From Desulfotignum sp. (GTDB lineage Bacteria; Desulfobacterota; Desulfobacteria; Desulfobacterales; Desulfobacteraceae): a stretch of DNA of 64,000 bases. The DNA lies in contig JAABUB010000003.1 in the NCBI GenBank assembly GCA_011389575.1, positions 26,633 to 90,632 on the forward strand, given 5' to 3'. The number at the start of each line of letters is the position of its first letter. Within the stretch, counting starts at the first letter, position 1. Below, piece after piece: positions 17,088-25,306 of this stretch. A program made the translations under genes and the position numbers. The notes under the pieces are model-generated. The model searched no databases, was not told where the DNA came from, and saw only the letters and a list, made by a program, of their open reading frames with translations.

Positions 17088-20000
17088 TCAGGGATTGTCC
17101 AGGACTTGCCGCACGGTGGCGGCCAGCGCATGGATCGATAACGGCTTTTGAATAAAATGCATCCCTTTGTCCAGAACCCCCTGGTGGGCAATCACATTGG
17201 CCGTGTAACCAGACATGAACACCCGTTTCAGATCCGGATACAGGGCCAAAAGCCGGTCCGCCAGCTCCCGGCCGTTCATATCCGGCATGACCACATCCGT
17301 CAGCAGCAAATGAATCTTTCCTGGATGTGTTTTTGCCAATCGAAGGGCATCATCCGGGTGGGATGCGCTCAGAACAGTGTAACCCAGGGTTTCCAGCAAC
17401 CGTGTGGCCAGTTTCAGAAGGGCGGATTCATCCTCCACCACCAGGATGGTCTCTCCCCGGCCTGCATCAGGGTGTGGTATGTCAGCCACTGTTTTTTCAA
17501 CGATGCCGGTCCTGTCACGGGCAAAATACAGTTTAAGGGTCGTTCCCCGGCCCGGTTCACTGTAGACGTTGACGAACCCCTTGTTCTGTTTCACGATGCC
17601 GTACACCATGGCCAGGCCCAGGCCGCTGCCCTGGCCCACCTGCTTGGTGGTGAAAAAGGGTTCGAACATCTGATCCAGCGTATTTTTGTCCATGCCGCAG
17701 CCGTTGTCGCTGACTGCCAGCATCACAAACTCCCCTGGAACAAATCCGTTGTGATCGGCGCAGTAATCTTGATCAAACACCCTGTTCCCCGTCTCGATGG
17801 TGATCTCACCGGTCCCGTCAATGGCATCCCGGGCATTGACACACAGGTTCATCAGGACCTGGTCCACCTGGGACGGGTCGATTTTCACCTGCCACACCCC
17901 GGTTCCCGGTTGCCAGGAAAGGGTGAGGTCTTCCCGCAGCAGGCGCCGCAGCATTTTGAGCATGCCTTCGACAGCCGAATTCAGGTCCAGTACCTTCGGG
18001 GAAACCGTTTGTTTCCGGGCAAACCCCAGTAGTTTGCGGGTGATATCCACGGAGCGCTGGGCCGCCTTGTCGATCTCCTTCAGATCGGCGTGCAGCCGAT
18101 CCGCAGCGCCCACTTTTCCCATGGCCAGCTGGGTGTACCCGATGATGATGCTGAGCATGTTGTTGTAGTCATGGGCCACGCCGCCGGCCAGCCGGCCCAC
18201 GGATTCCATTTTCTGGGCCTGCTGGAACTGGGCCGCCAGAGCCTTCTGTGCGGTGATGTCCTCTCCCACGGACAGGATCATCCAAAATGCATTGTTTTCC
18301 GTGAGCACGGCGTTGTGCCACTTGATCAGCCGCAGTTCTCCGGATTTGGTAACAATTTCGTTTTCAAACTGATGATCCATCAGCTGGTTGTCCACGATCT
18401 CGTTCCAGGTTTGATACAGAATTTCCTGGTTCTCTTGGGGAATGAACAGGGATATCCACTCCTTACCGATAACCTCTTGGGCCGTATACCCGGTCAGCCG
18501 TTCCGCAAACTTGTTGAAAACCGCAATTTTCGCGTTTTCCTGCAACCCCAGGATGATGTTCGGCGCATTGTCGATGATTTTCCGGGACCATTCCTTTTCC
18601 TGCCGCAGGGCGGTTTCACGTAATATGCGATCCGTTTCCTTCCACACCCCGTCCATGAGCAGCCTGAGCTGGAGCACATCACTCGGGTCATAATCGGTTT
18701 CCTTGTTGGCAACGCCCACCACGGCAACGATTTTTTCTCCGCTGAAAACAGGCACGGTCAGAAACTTGTTCAAAGGTGCGTGGCCATCTGGAAAGCCTTT
18801 CTTGAGCGGATGGGGTGCCTGAAAATCGTTTATCAGGATCGCTTTGCGCTGGCGCACGGCCTCGCCCCAGATGCCGGTGTTTTCCAGTTGGTAAACAATT
18901 TGCGGTTCCGTGACGGCGCACACGTTCATGACCCCTTTGGACCAGGTGTTGAGGGTGAATTCCCGGTTTTTTTCATTGTAAAAATAGATGTATCCGAGCC
19001 TGCTTTCCGTCAGCTGGATGGCCTCGTCCAGGGCGTAATCCAAAAACCCCTGCACGCTCGAAGATTGATGCTGGAGGATGCGTATCAGACTCTGCAGGCG
19101 GGTTTCGTTGTCCCGGATTTGCTCTTCCGCCTTCTTTCGCTCGGTGATGTCGGTAAACACCGTTGAAAAAAAACCCGGCTTGGGTCGGCCCACGGTGATA
19201 TGCAGGTGTTTTTGAATGGGTTCAAACCAGGTCTCGAATTCCGCGGGTTCACCTGTTTCGGCAACCCTGCTGTGAACATCGAGAAAAGGGGCCTGTCCAA
19301 GGCCGTAAAGCACTGAAGCCAGAGATCCGACAGCATCCTGGCGCCGGATTCCCGTGATGCGTTCATAGGCCGGATTGACATCTATTATCCGGTAATCCAC
19401 TGCCCGGCCGTTCTCGTAAACAATTTCATCCATGCAACTGGCCGCCGCCATGTTTTCGAACAGTGCGCGATACCTTGACTCGCTCTCGCGCTGCTGTTCT
19501 TCAGTGGCTGTCAGCTGCTGATTTGCGGCCAGCAGCTGCTGTTCGCCGGCGCGCAAGGCCTGGATGGATTGCTCACGCTCGATGATGGCCCCCAGGTATG
19601 CGGCGGCCTTTTCCAGGCGGGTTTTGGCGTAATCGATCACGAACGGCGGTCTGCTGGCATAGGCCCGGGCCTGCCTGCGCAAATCTGCCAGCGGCACTTT
19701 GAATTGCCTGGAAAGCACGCCAAGTGTGTTTTCATCTGTGGGCGGATCACCATATCCGAAGTTGATCGACCCCACAATGTCGCCGCCGGCCCAGACCGGC
19801 ACTGCGTAGAGACGGATACCCCCGCTGCATGCAATATCCACGGCCTGCCCCGTCTCCATGGATTGCAGGGAGGCGTTCTTCCAGCAGGATTCATGGCACA
19901 GCCATTTTCCGCTCTGCAACGCTTCCCGGTTGTCATCTGTGCTGCACAACCTGCGCGAGGCCGCGTCCATCATCTGGCACCAGCCCGAGGAGAACAAACC

Positions 20001-20297
20001 CAGGGCATAGCTGCCGTCCCGCTCGTAGATCGCCGCCGAGGTTTCCAGCAGGTCGAGGTATTCCGAGGCAATGTTTCCAAGCAGTTTTCGGCCAACGGTG
20101 GTCAGGATCAGCCCGCCCTGGTTCAGCAGGCTCAGATCGCCATAATCCGGGACGTAATCAGCATGCTCGGGTTTCCTGCCTGCCAGCATCCATTCGATTT
20201 GCTGTAAATTCCGCTGTGCGTGCCGGTTTCGGTCGGCCCGGGCCTCCAGCTCGCTGATGTGCTTTTTAAGCTGTTCAATTTCCGTCTTGGTATTCAT
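17088..20297 (-). CDS. Hybrid histidine kinase PocR-PAS-GAF-PAS-HisKA-HATPase-REC
   Basis: The 1069 residues begin with a coiled coil (about 1-35) and a PocR-type ligand-binding domain (about 40-215) containing SSGWCQMMD and WLCHESCWKNA, Cys/His positions typical of that domain. Then come a PAS domain (IDVNPAYERITGI), a GAF domain, a second PAS (FNKFAERLTGYT), HisKA (GRLAGGVAHDYNNML), HATPase_c (DNGCGM, GQGSGLGL) and a receiver (LLLTDVVMPDMNG). No membrane segment is visible. PocR domains sense small hydrocarbon-derived compounds in known cases; the ligand here is unknown. The ATG at 20297 follows GGAGAAG and overlaps the stop of a 14-residue leader frame. Confidence 0.9.
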   Translation of the reverse strand: MNTKTEIEQLKKHISELEARADRNRHAQRNLQQIEWMLAGRKPEHADYVPDYGDLSLLNQGGLILTTVGRKLLGNIASEYLDLLETSAAIYERDGSYALGLFSSGWCQMMDAASRRLCSTDDNREALQSGKWLCHESCWKNASLQSMETGQAVDIACSGGIRLYAVPVWAGGDIVGSINFGYGDPPTDENTLGVLSRQFKVPLADLRRQARAYASRPPFVIDYAKTRLEKAAAYLGAIIEREQSIQALRAGEQQLLAANQQLTATEEQQRESESRYRALFENMAAASCMDEIVYENGRAVDYRIIDVNPAYERITGIRRQDAVGSLASVLYGLGQAPFLDVHSRVAETGEPAEFETWFEPIQKHLHITVGRPKPGFFSTVFTDITERKKAEEQIRDNETRLQSLIRILQHQSSSVQGFLDYALDEAIQLTESRLGYIYFYNEKNREFTLNTWSKGVMNVCAVTEPQIVYQLENTGIWGEAVRQRKAILINDFQAPHPLKKGFPDGHAPLNKFLTVPVFSGEKIVAVVGVANKETDYDPSDVLQLRLLMDGVWKETDRILRETALRQEKEWSRKIIDNAPNIILGLQENAKIAVFNKFAERLTGYTAQEVIGKEWISLFIPQENQEILYQTWNEIVDNQLMDHQFENEIVTKSGELRLIKWHNAVLTENNAFWMILSVGEDITAQKALAAQFQQAQKMESVGRLAGGVAHDYNNMLSIIIGYTQLAMGKVGAADRLHADLKEIDKAAQRSVDITRKLLGFARKQTVSPKVLDLNSAVEGMLKMLRRLLREDLTLSWQPGTGVWQVKIDPSQVDQVLMNLCVNARDAIDGTGEITIETGNRVFDQDYCADHNGFVPGEFVMLAVSDNGCGMDKNTLDQMFEPFFTTKQVGQGSGLGLAMVYGIVKQNKGFVNVYSEPGRGTTLKLYFARDRTGIVEKTVADIPHPDAGRGETILVVEDESALLKLATRLLETLGYTVLSASHPDDALRLAKTHPGKIHLLLTDVVMPDMNGRELADRLLALYPDLKRVFMSGYTANVIAHQGVLDKGMHFIQKPLSIHALAATVRQVLDNP
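17091..18234. repeat. Diverged 1.14-kb repeat, copy 2
   Basis: Direct-repeat partner of 11466-12609, encoding the matching C-terminal half of the kinase at 17088-20297. The identity was not computed; the alignment was judged by eye. Confidence 0.7.
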
Positions 20298-20338
20298 TCG
20301 CCGTCTTCTCCGGAGTTGGCAAAACAGTTATTTTTCAT
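20294..20338 (-). other. 14-residue leader ORF coupled to the PocR kinase
   Basis: MKNNCFANSGEDGE ends in a TGA overlapping the kinase ATG. Its first ten residues match the start of the CheD-like fragment at 21465 (MKNEFFVNSGE). The surrounding bases are similar too, so both leaders share an origin. Confidence 0.4.
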
Positions 20339-20477
20339 CATTCACTTGTATGGTTTATAGTGGATGGTTGTCAATGTATAATCACTTTTGTTTTCGGACA
20401 AACGCTAGTAATTTGCTGGTGGTCTACGTGGATCAATGAACCTGTCGAGACGGGATGTGATGTCAACTTTCTGATAT

Positions 20478-21320
20478 TCAATCGTCATAAAGATCGAGGT
20501 CAGGGTAATGCTTTTTGGCACATTCCCGGCATATACTATGACTGAATCTTGCGTCAGAATGTTCATGGATATATTTCTCAATTTGATTCCAGTATCCTTT
20601 ATCATCTCGAATTTTCTTGCAATGAGAGCAAATAGGCAGCAGGCCGTTTAACTGCTTTACCTCTGCCAATGATTGTTCAAGTTCAGCGGTTCTTTGTTTT
20701 ACTGTATTTTCAAGGTGCAGTTTATGCTGCTGAAGTTCATACTGGGTCTTTTTCAGAAGAGATATGGATCTGGACAGCTTGAAATTCAAATGGGCGTGAT
20801 GGCAAAGCTGTTGGGTGACAACCCAGAGAAACTCCACTTTTTTATCAAACTCCTTTCTGGACATGTTTGTCATAGATTTGAAAGCTTCCAGCATTAATTT
20901 CGGGTCGGCACCGATTTCCATGGCGTATTCCATAACCCTTGTTTCAGTGACATCCGAAAGGTTTCCTTGACCGATCAGCCAGTTGCCAAGATGTTTTCCT
21001 TTCACAACAATCGGTGCACTGGCATCGACAAAACCGATCCCATAACAGGGACGGGAATAAGGCCGTCCCTGTTCTATTGATTTGCTCGCCAGTATCTGAG
21101 CGGAGCGGTGACACCGCTCTCTTCCCAGAGGTGTGCTTCGAATAATGGTACATACGCGGCTGTGGTTCACCGGCGGTATAATGGGCGTGCCCGTTTTATC
21201 CACCAGGGTGGATGCGACACCGCAGGCTTCAGCAAAGGATTTATTGATACGTTCTAATTCAGTGATATCAATAAGATCCAATAGTTCGAAAGCTTCAATT
21301 TTTTTTCCATCTTCATTCAT
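20478..21320 (-). CDS. PocR-domain sensor with coiled coil and C-terminal HCKKI cysteine module
   Basis: The 280 residues form a PocR ligand-binding domain (about 10-170) with Cys/His positions in VCTIIRSTPLGRERCHRSA and RPCYGIGFVDA. A coiled coil (about 180-230, TAELEQSLAEVKQLN) follows, then the module LLPICSHCKKIRDDKGYW with ICRECAKK, the same as in the response regulator at 6205. It has no catalytic or DNA-binding domain, so it probably acts as a ligand-dependent adaptor for the neighbouring PocR kinase. It begins inside the end of a CheD-like fragment (8-base overlap). It may share a transcript with the kinase; the gap of 180 bases contains only the kinase leader. Confidence 0.8.
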   Translation of the reverse strand: MNEDGKKIEAFELLDLIDITELERINKSFAEACGVASTLVDKTGTPIIPPVNHSRVCTIIRSTPLGRERCHRSAQILASKSIEQGRPYSRPCYGIGFVDASAPIVVKGKHLGNWLIGQGNLSDVTETRVMEYAMEIGADPKLMLEAFKSMTNMSRKEFDKKVEFLWVVTQQLCHHAHLNFKLSRSISLLKKTQYELQQHKLHLENTVKQRTAELEQSLAEVKQLNGLLPICSHCKKIRDDKGYWNQIEKYIHEHSDARFSHSICRECAKKHYPDLDLYDD

Positions 21321-21465
21321 AATATCCGTTGCGCTGAACCTCCGACGTAAAAGCCCGGGTCATACCCTTAACGACCACACAGGAACCGATCGCTTCGGCC
21401 CTGAGAATACCATTTTCCTGACAGACTGCAATCTCTCCGGAGTTGACGAAAAATTCATTTTTCAT
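21313..21465 (-). pseudogene. CheD-like N-terminal fragment upstream of the PocR gene
   Basis: A 50-codon frame reads NSGEIAVCQENGILRAEAIG then SCVVV. This resembles the start of CheD chemoreceptor deamidases, whose pattern is GE.AV...G.L...GLGSCVAV with the catalytic Cys in GSC. Soon after SCVVV the resemblance ends and the frame stops inside the start of the PocR gene, so the catalytic His region is missing. It is probably a truncated cheD, retained perhaps as a coupled leader. The stretch from 21466 to 21547 shows nothing I recognise. Confidence 0.5.
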
Positions 21466-21547
21466 CTCTCATTTTTACAGGCTTTGGAGGATGGGTGTCA
21501 AGGCGAAATTCTATGTGCCCCGGAACCTTGACACCGTTTCCGGAAAA

Positions 21548-22612
21548 TTATGGCTTTATGCCCTTGAGAATACCCGATTCGGTGGGGCCGGTGTAATCCA
21601 TGCGGACGATATCTGTCAGGCCGGCGGCGGTCATCATCTCCCGGATTTCCGATTCACTGTAGGATTGTCCGGAGTCGGTGCCCAGAAACATGTTCAGGGA
21701 AAACAGGGCCGCAAACTCGGGCCTGTCCCGGGTATCTTCCAGAAGGAAATCATGGATGAGCATCTGCCCGCCGGGCACCAGCGTTTTTCCGGCATGGGCC
21801 ACGATATCGGCCGCCTTGTCCGGTCCTTCCCCGTGGAGGACATGGGACAGCCAGGCGGCATCGAATTCCTGGTTCAACGAGATGTCATCTGTGGTGTAAT
21901 CTCCGGGAACAAACCGGATCCGGTCCGACAGGCCGAACTGCTCAATGGTTTTTTCGGCAAAGGGCCGGGTGGTGGGCAGATCGAACACCACCGCCGTGAG
22001 GTCCGGGTTGGCCCGGCAGAAATGAATGGCATAGGTGCCGGGGCCGCCCCCCATATCCAGCAGGCGGGAACACCCGGACAGGTCCACAGATTGAGCCACG
22101 ACCGGTGCCGTGGCCATGGCGTTGTTGAACATGCCCATCAAAAAGGCTTCCCGCCATTCTTCCGAAGATACCGAAGACCTATCCCGGATGGGGCCGCCCC
22201 GGGTCACAGCCTGGTCCATGCGGATCCAGGAATCGGCCAGGTGATGGTGATGCTGGATCATGTAACCGATATACCGGTCGGAATCTTTTGAGAGAAAGTC
22301 GGCGGAGGCCTGCGTGTTGGCATAACCGGTCGGTGTTTTGGTCAACAGGGCCATGGCGGCCAGGGCATCCAGGAGCATGGTGAGGCCCCGGAGATCCCAC
22401 CCTGTTTTTCGGGTTACCTCCCGGGCTGTCAGGGTATCACTGCCGATGATGGTGAAGATATCCAGTTTCACGGCCGTGTGGAGGGTGCAGGTTTTCCAGT
22501 AATATCCGGACAGTTCCAGCAGGGTGCCGGGATGCCAGTCTTTTGTGTGTGTCTCTGACGTGCCGCACCCCGAAGGGCACGAAGATTTATTGAACGAATC
22601 GTTTGATCCCAT
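21548..22612 (-). CDS. SAM-dependent O-methyltransferase-like protein
   Basis: The 354 residues start at the ATG after AGGAAAGGAA. An N-terminal winged-helix dimerisation region (about 40-110, with TAREVTRKTGWDLRGLTMLL) precedes a SAM-binding domain with LLDMGGGPGTYA, the glycine-rich motif I. The later segments VVFDLPTT and FVPGDY fit motifs II and III, and LVPGGQMLIHDF fits a late core strand. This is the layout of class II O-methyltransferases of the hydroxyindole type, which in bacteria modify varied small molecules. The substrate is unknown. It is downstream of the met-crotonase operon on the same strand, with a gap of 144 bases, so it probably has its own promoter. Confidence 0.8.
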   Translation of the reverse strand: MGSNDSFNKSSCPSGCGTSETHTKDWHPGTLLELSGYYWKTCTLHTAVKLDIFTIIGSDTLTAREVTRKTGWDLRGLTMLLDALAAMALLTKTPTGYANTQASADFLSKDSDRYIGYMIQHHHHLADSWIRMDQAVTRGGPIRDRSSVSSEEWREAFLMGMFNNAMATAPVVAQSVDLSGCSRLLDMGGGPGTYAIHFCRANPDLTAVVFDLPTTRPFAEKTIEQFGLSDRIRFVPGDYTTDDISLNQEFDAAWLSHVLHGEGPDKAADIVAHAGKTLVPGGQMLIHDFLLEDTRDRPEFAALFSLNMFLGTDSGQSYSESEIREMMTAAGLTDIVRMDYTGPTESGILKGIKP

Positions 22613-22756
22613 TTTCAAGTTCCTTTCCTGTTTCACCATGAACCTTCAGAACACATCCAATCACTCGACTAGAGCGTTGAACAAATCCAATACTTCGTGT
22701 TCTTAGCGTCCTTCGTATTAAAAAAAATCATCCGCCTCACTGATGGACCTGCTTTT

Positions 22757-23536
22757 TTATTTTTCCTGCCATTGGGGGGGACGCTTTTCAAAAAATGCGG
22801 TTACCCCTTCCTTTGCATCGTCTGTGGTGCAAAGCCGGGCAAACGCCTCGTTCATATAAGCAAAACGGGCCTCGTAGTGCAGGTCTTCGGAACGGTAAAA
22901 CGCGGTTTTGGCAATACACACTGCCACCGGGCTTTTTTTGGCCAGGTCAGCCGCCCATGCCATGGCCTGATCGTCCAGGTCCTCTTTGGGAACCAGTTTG
23001 TTCACCAGTCCTAAAGACAGGGCTTCCGGGGCCTTGATCAGGTCTCCGTAAAGGAGCAGTTCCAGGGCTTTTTTCCGGCCCACGCACCGGGATACCGGAA
23101 TCACCGGGCCCACACAGTTAAGCCCCACATTGATGGCGGTCAGGCCCATGCGCACGTTGTCAGCGGCAATGACCAGGTCGGCTGCGGCGGCCAGCCCCAT
23201 GCCGTTGGCGACAGCCACCCCGTGCACCTGGGCGATCACCGGTTTTTTAAGTTTTGAGATGGTCACCAGAGGCTGCTCCATGGTCTCGATCCACGCCTGG
23301 TATTCCATGGGGGTTTTACCGGCCAGTTCGTTCACATCAATGCCGGCGCAGAACGCTTTGCCGGCCCCTTTGAGCAGGATCACCCGCACCCCGGGGTCTG
23401 CATCCAGATCCAGCAGTGCCTGGTTCAGCTCCTGTGCCATGCGAATACTGAAGGTGTTCATCTGTTCGGGCCGGTGCAAGGTGATCACCGCCACATGGTT
23501 GTCTTTTGTTTGTGTCAAAATGTCTTGAAATGCCAT
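22757..23536 (-). CDS. Crotonase-fold protein lacking both hydratase glutamates
   Basis: The crotonase fold is clear: CAGIDVNEL gives the oxyanion segment, and VHGVAVANGMGLAAAADL and LTAINVGLNC are the usual active-site stretches. Where enoyl-CoA hydratase has Glu144 and Glu164, this protein has Ala in GMGLAAAAD and Ala in LTAIN, so classical hydration is unlikely. Another crotonase reaction is more probable. The ATG at 23536 lies three bases after the metW stop, and its ribosome site AAAGGAG is inside the metW end. It is therefore the last gene of the metY-metX-metW operon, an unexpected partner for methionine synthesis. Confidence 0.85.
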   Translation of the reverse strand: MAFQDILTQTKDNHVAVITLHRPEQMNTFSIRMAQELNQALLDLDADPGVRVILLKGAGKAFCAGIDVNELAGKTPMEYQAWIETMEQPLVTISKLKKPVIAQVHGVAVANGMGLAAAADLVIAADNVRMGLTAINVGLNCVGPVIPVSRCVGRKKALELLLYGDLIKAPEALSLGLVNKLVPKEDLDDQAMAWAADLAKKSPVAVCIAKTAFYRSEDLHYEARFAYMNEAFARLCTTDDAKEGVTAFFEKRPPQWQEK

Positions 23537-23539
23537 TAT

Positions 23540-24148
23540 TTACTCCTTTCCTATTAAAAAAATGCCATAGGTGGCAAACAGATTGGGCAGAACGTTTACC
23601 ATTGTCCCCTGCAGGTGCTGGTTTCTGGTGTTGATGGCGGCTTTTTTTAAGATGGTGAACCCGCCCTGCCGGGCAAAATTTTCAAAATCCCTGAGGCTGA
23701 GTACCCGGATATTGGGGGTGTTGTACCATTCATAGGGCAGTTCCTTTGTGACCGGGGCGCAGCCGGTGAACATCAGCTGGGTGCGGATCCGGTAGTGGCC
23801 GAAATTGGGAAAACTGACCACGCACTTGCCGGCCACCCTGAGCATGGACTGAATCAGCGACACCGGGTCATACACCTGCTGGAGGGTTTGGGAGCATATG
23901 GCATAGTCGAATGCCTGATCCGGGTAATCTTTGATCTCCGTGTTGATATCCCCCTGGAGCACGGAAATGCCTTTTTCAATGCATTTGACCACCCGAGACT
24001 CCTTAAGTTCGATCCCCCGCTCTATCACCTGTCTGTTCTGCTTGAGCCATAACAGCAGGTCCCCTTCTCCGCAGCCAAGACCCAGAACCCGGGACCCGGG
24101 GGCGACCCAGGAGGCAATAATCTGTAAATCATACCGCAGCGGATGCAT
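23540..24148 (-). CDS. metW: MetW, methionine biosynthesis methyltransferase-like protein
   Basis: The 202 residues match the MetW family: LGLGCGEGDLLLWLK as SAM-type motif I at about 22-36, RGIELKESRV as motif II, and the downstream PNIRVLSLRDFENFA typical of MetW. It is paired with metX, whose end it overlaps by 20 bases, the standard metX-metW arrangement in Proteobacteria. In those, MetW is needed for full MetX activity. It has its own ribosome site AAGGAG eight bases before the ATG. Confidence 0.93.
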   Translation of the reverse strand: MHPLRYDLQIIASWVAPGSRVLGLGCGEGDLLLWLKQNRQVIERGIELKESRVVKCIEKGISVLQGDINTEIKDYPDQAFDYAICSQTLQQVYDPVSLIQSMLRVAGKCVVSFPNFGHYRIRTQLMFTGCAPVTKELPYEWYNTPNIRVLSLRDFENFARQGGFTILKKAAINTRNQHLQGTMVNVLPNLFATYGIFLIGKE

Positions 24149-25304
24149 GGGAAATACTCCTTAAAAACCCTGCCATCAGGTGGTCCAGCTTTTCATTGGG
24201 CAGCAGAAATGCGTCATGGCCCCACTGGGCCTCGATTTCACAGAAACTGACATCCAGGTTGTTCTTTTTCATGGCGGTAATCATCTCTTTGGACTGGTAG
24301 GTGGGGTAGAGCCAGTCCGAGGTATAGGACACCACCAGAAATCGGGCAGTGGTTTTGGAAAACGCCTTGACCAGAGAACCGTTGCCGTGCTCCTTGGCCA
24401 GGTCGAAATAGTCGGCCGCCTTGGTGATGTAGAGAAACGAGTTGGCATCGAACCGCTCGATGAACTTGTTGCCCTGGTACTGGAGATAGGATTCCACCTG
24501 GAAATCGGCCCCGAACTCAAAACTTAAGGCGCTTTTGTTCTGGAGGCGGCGGCCGAATTTCATGCGCATGGATTCATCGGACAGATAGGTGATATGCCCG
24601 ATCATCCTGGCGATGGCCAGGCCCATGCCCGGTTTGGTTCTGCCGTAGTAATGGCCGCTGCACCAGTTGGGATCTGCCATGATGGACTGCCTGGCAACCT
24701 CGTTAAAGGCAATGGCCAGGGCGGAATGGCGGCAGGTGGTGGCCAGGGGCACGGCCGCTGCCACCATGTCCGGATAACGCACACACCATTCCAGCACCTG
24801 CATGCCGCCCACCGATCCCCCCACCACCGCCAGCAGACGCGCAATGCCAAGATGGTCCACCAGGGCTTTCTGGGCCCGGACCATATCCCCGATGGTGATC
24901 ATGGGAAAGTTTGTGGCGTATTCTTTTTTGGTGGCCGGATTGACGGATGCCGGTCCAGTGGAGCCCATGCAGGAGCCCAGGATATTGGAGCAGATGACAA
25001 AATATTTTTCCGTGTCAATGCCTTTGCCCGGTCCCACCATGATATCCCACCACCCGGGCTTGGCATCCTCTGCCTTGTAGCAGCCGGCCACGTGGGAGTC
25101 GCCGGACAGGGCATGGAGTATGAAAACAGCGTTGGATTTATCCTGGTTCAAAGTGCCGCAGGTTTCATAGGCAATGGTGACAGGGCCTATCGACGCGCCG
25201 CTTTCCAAAGAAAACGGATCTTTTGGTCCGGCAAAGGTAAAAAACTGTTTTTCCACCAGGCCCACGGAGGCACCGTCCCGGTCATGGCCGATATACTCAC
25301 TCAT
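24129..25304 (-). CDS. metX: Homoserine O-acetyltransferase
   Basis: Acylates homoserine from acetyl-CoA (or succinyl-CoA) in methionine synthesis. It is an alpha/beta hydrolase of about 391 residues with HALSGDSH, the nucleophile elbow GGSVGGMQVLEW, TSDWLYPTYQSKEM carrying the Asp region, and GHDAFLL with the catalytic His. The ATG at 25304 follows AAAGGTG at the end of metY; the GTG two codons earlier is also in frame. It lies in the metY-metX-metW-crotonase operon. Acetyl versus succinyl specificity cannot be read here. Confidence 0.93.
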   Translation of the reverse strand: MSEYIGHDRDGASVGLVEKQFFTFAGPKDPFSLESGASIGPVTIAYETCGTLNQDKSNAVFILHALSGDSHVAGCYKAEDAKPGWWDIMVGPGKGIDTEKYFVICSNILGSCMGSTGPASVNPATKKEYATNFPMITIGDMVRAQKALVDHLGIARLLAVVGGSVGGMQVLEWCVRYPDMVAAAVPLATTCRHSALAIAFNEVARQSIMADPNWCSGHYYGRTKPGMGLAIARMIGHITYLSDESMRMKFGRRLQNKSALSFEFGADFQVESYLQYQGNKFIERFDANSFLYITKAADYFDLAKEHGNGSLVKAFSKTTARFLVVSYTSDWLYPTYQSKEMITAMKKNNLDVSFCEIEAQWGHDAFLLPNEKLDHLMAGFLRSISHASAAV

Positions 25305-25306
25305 GG

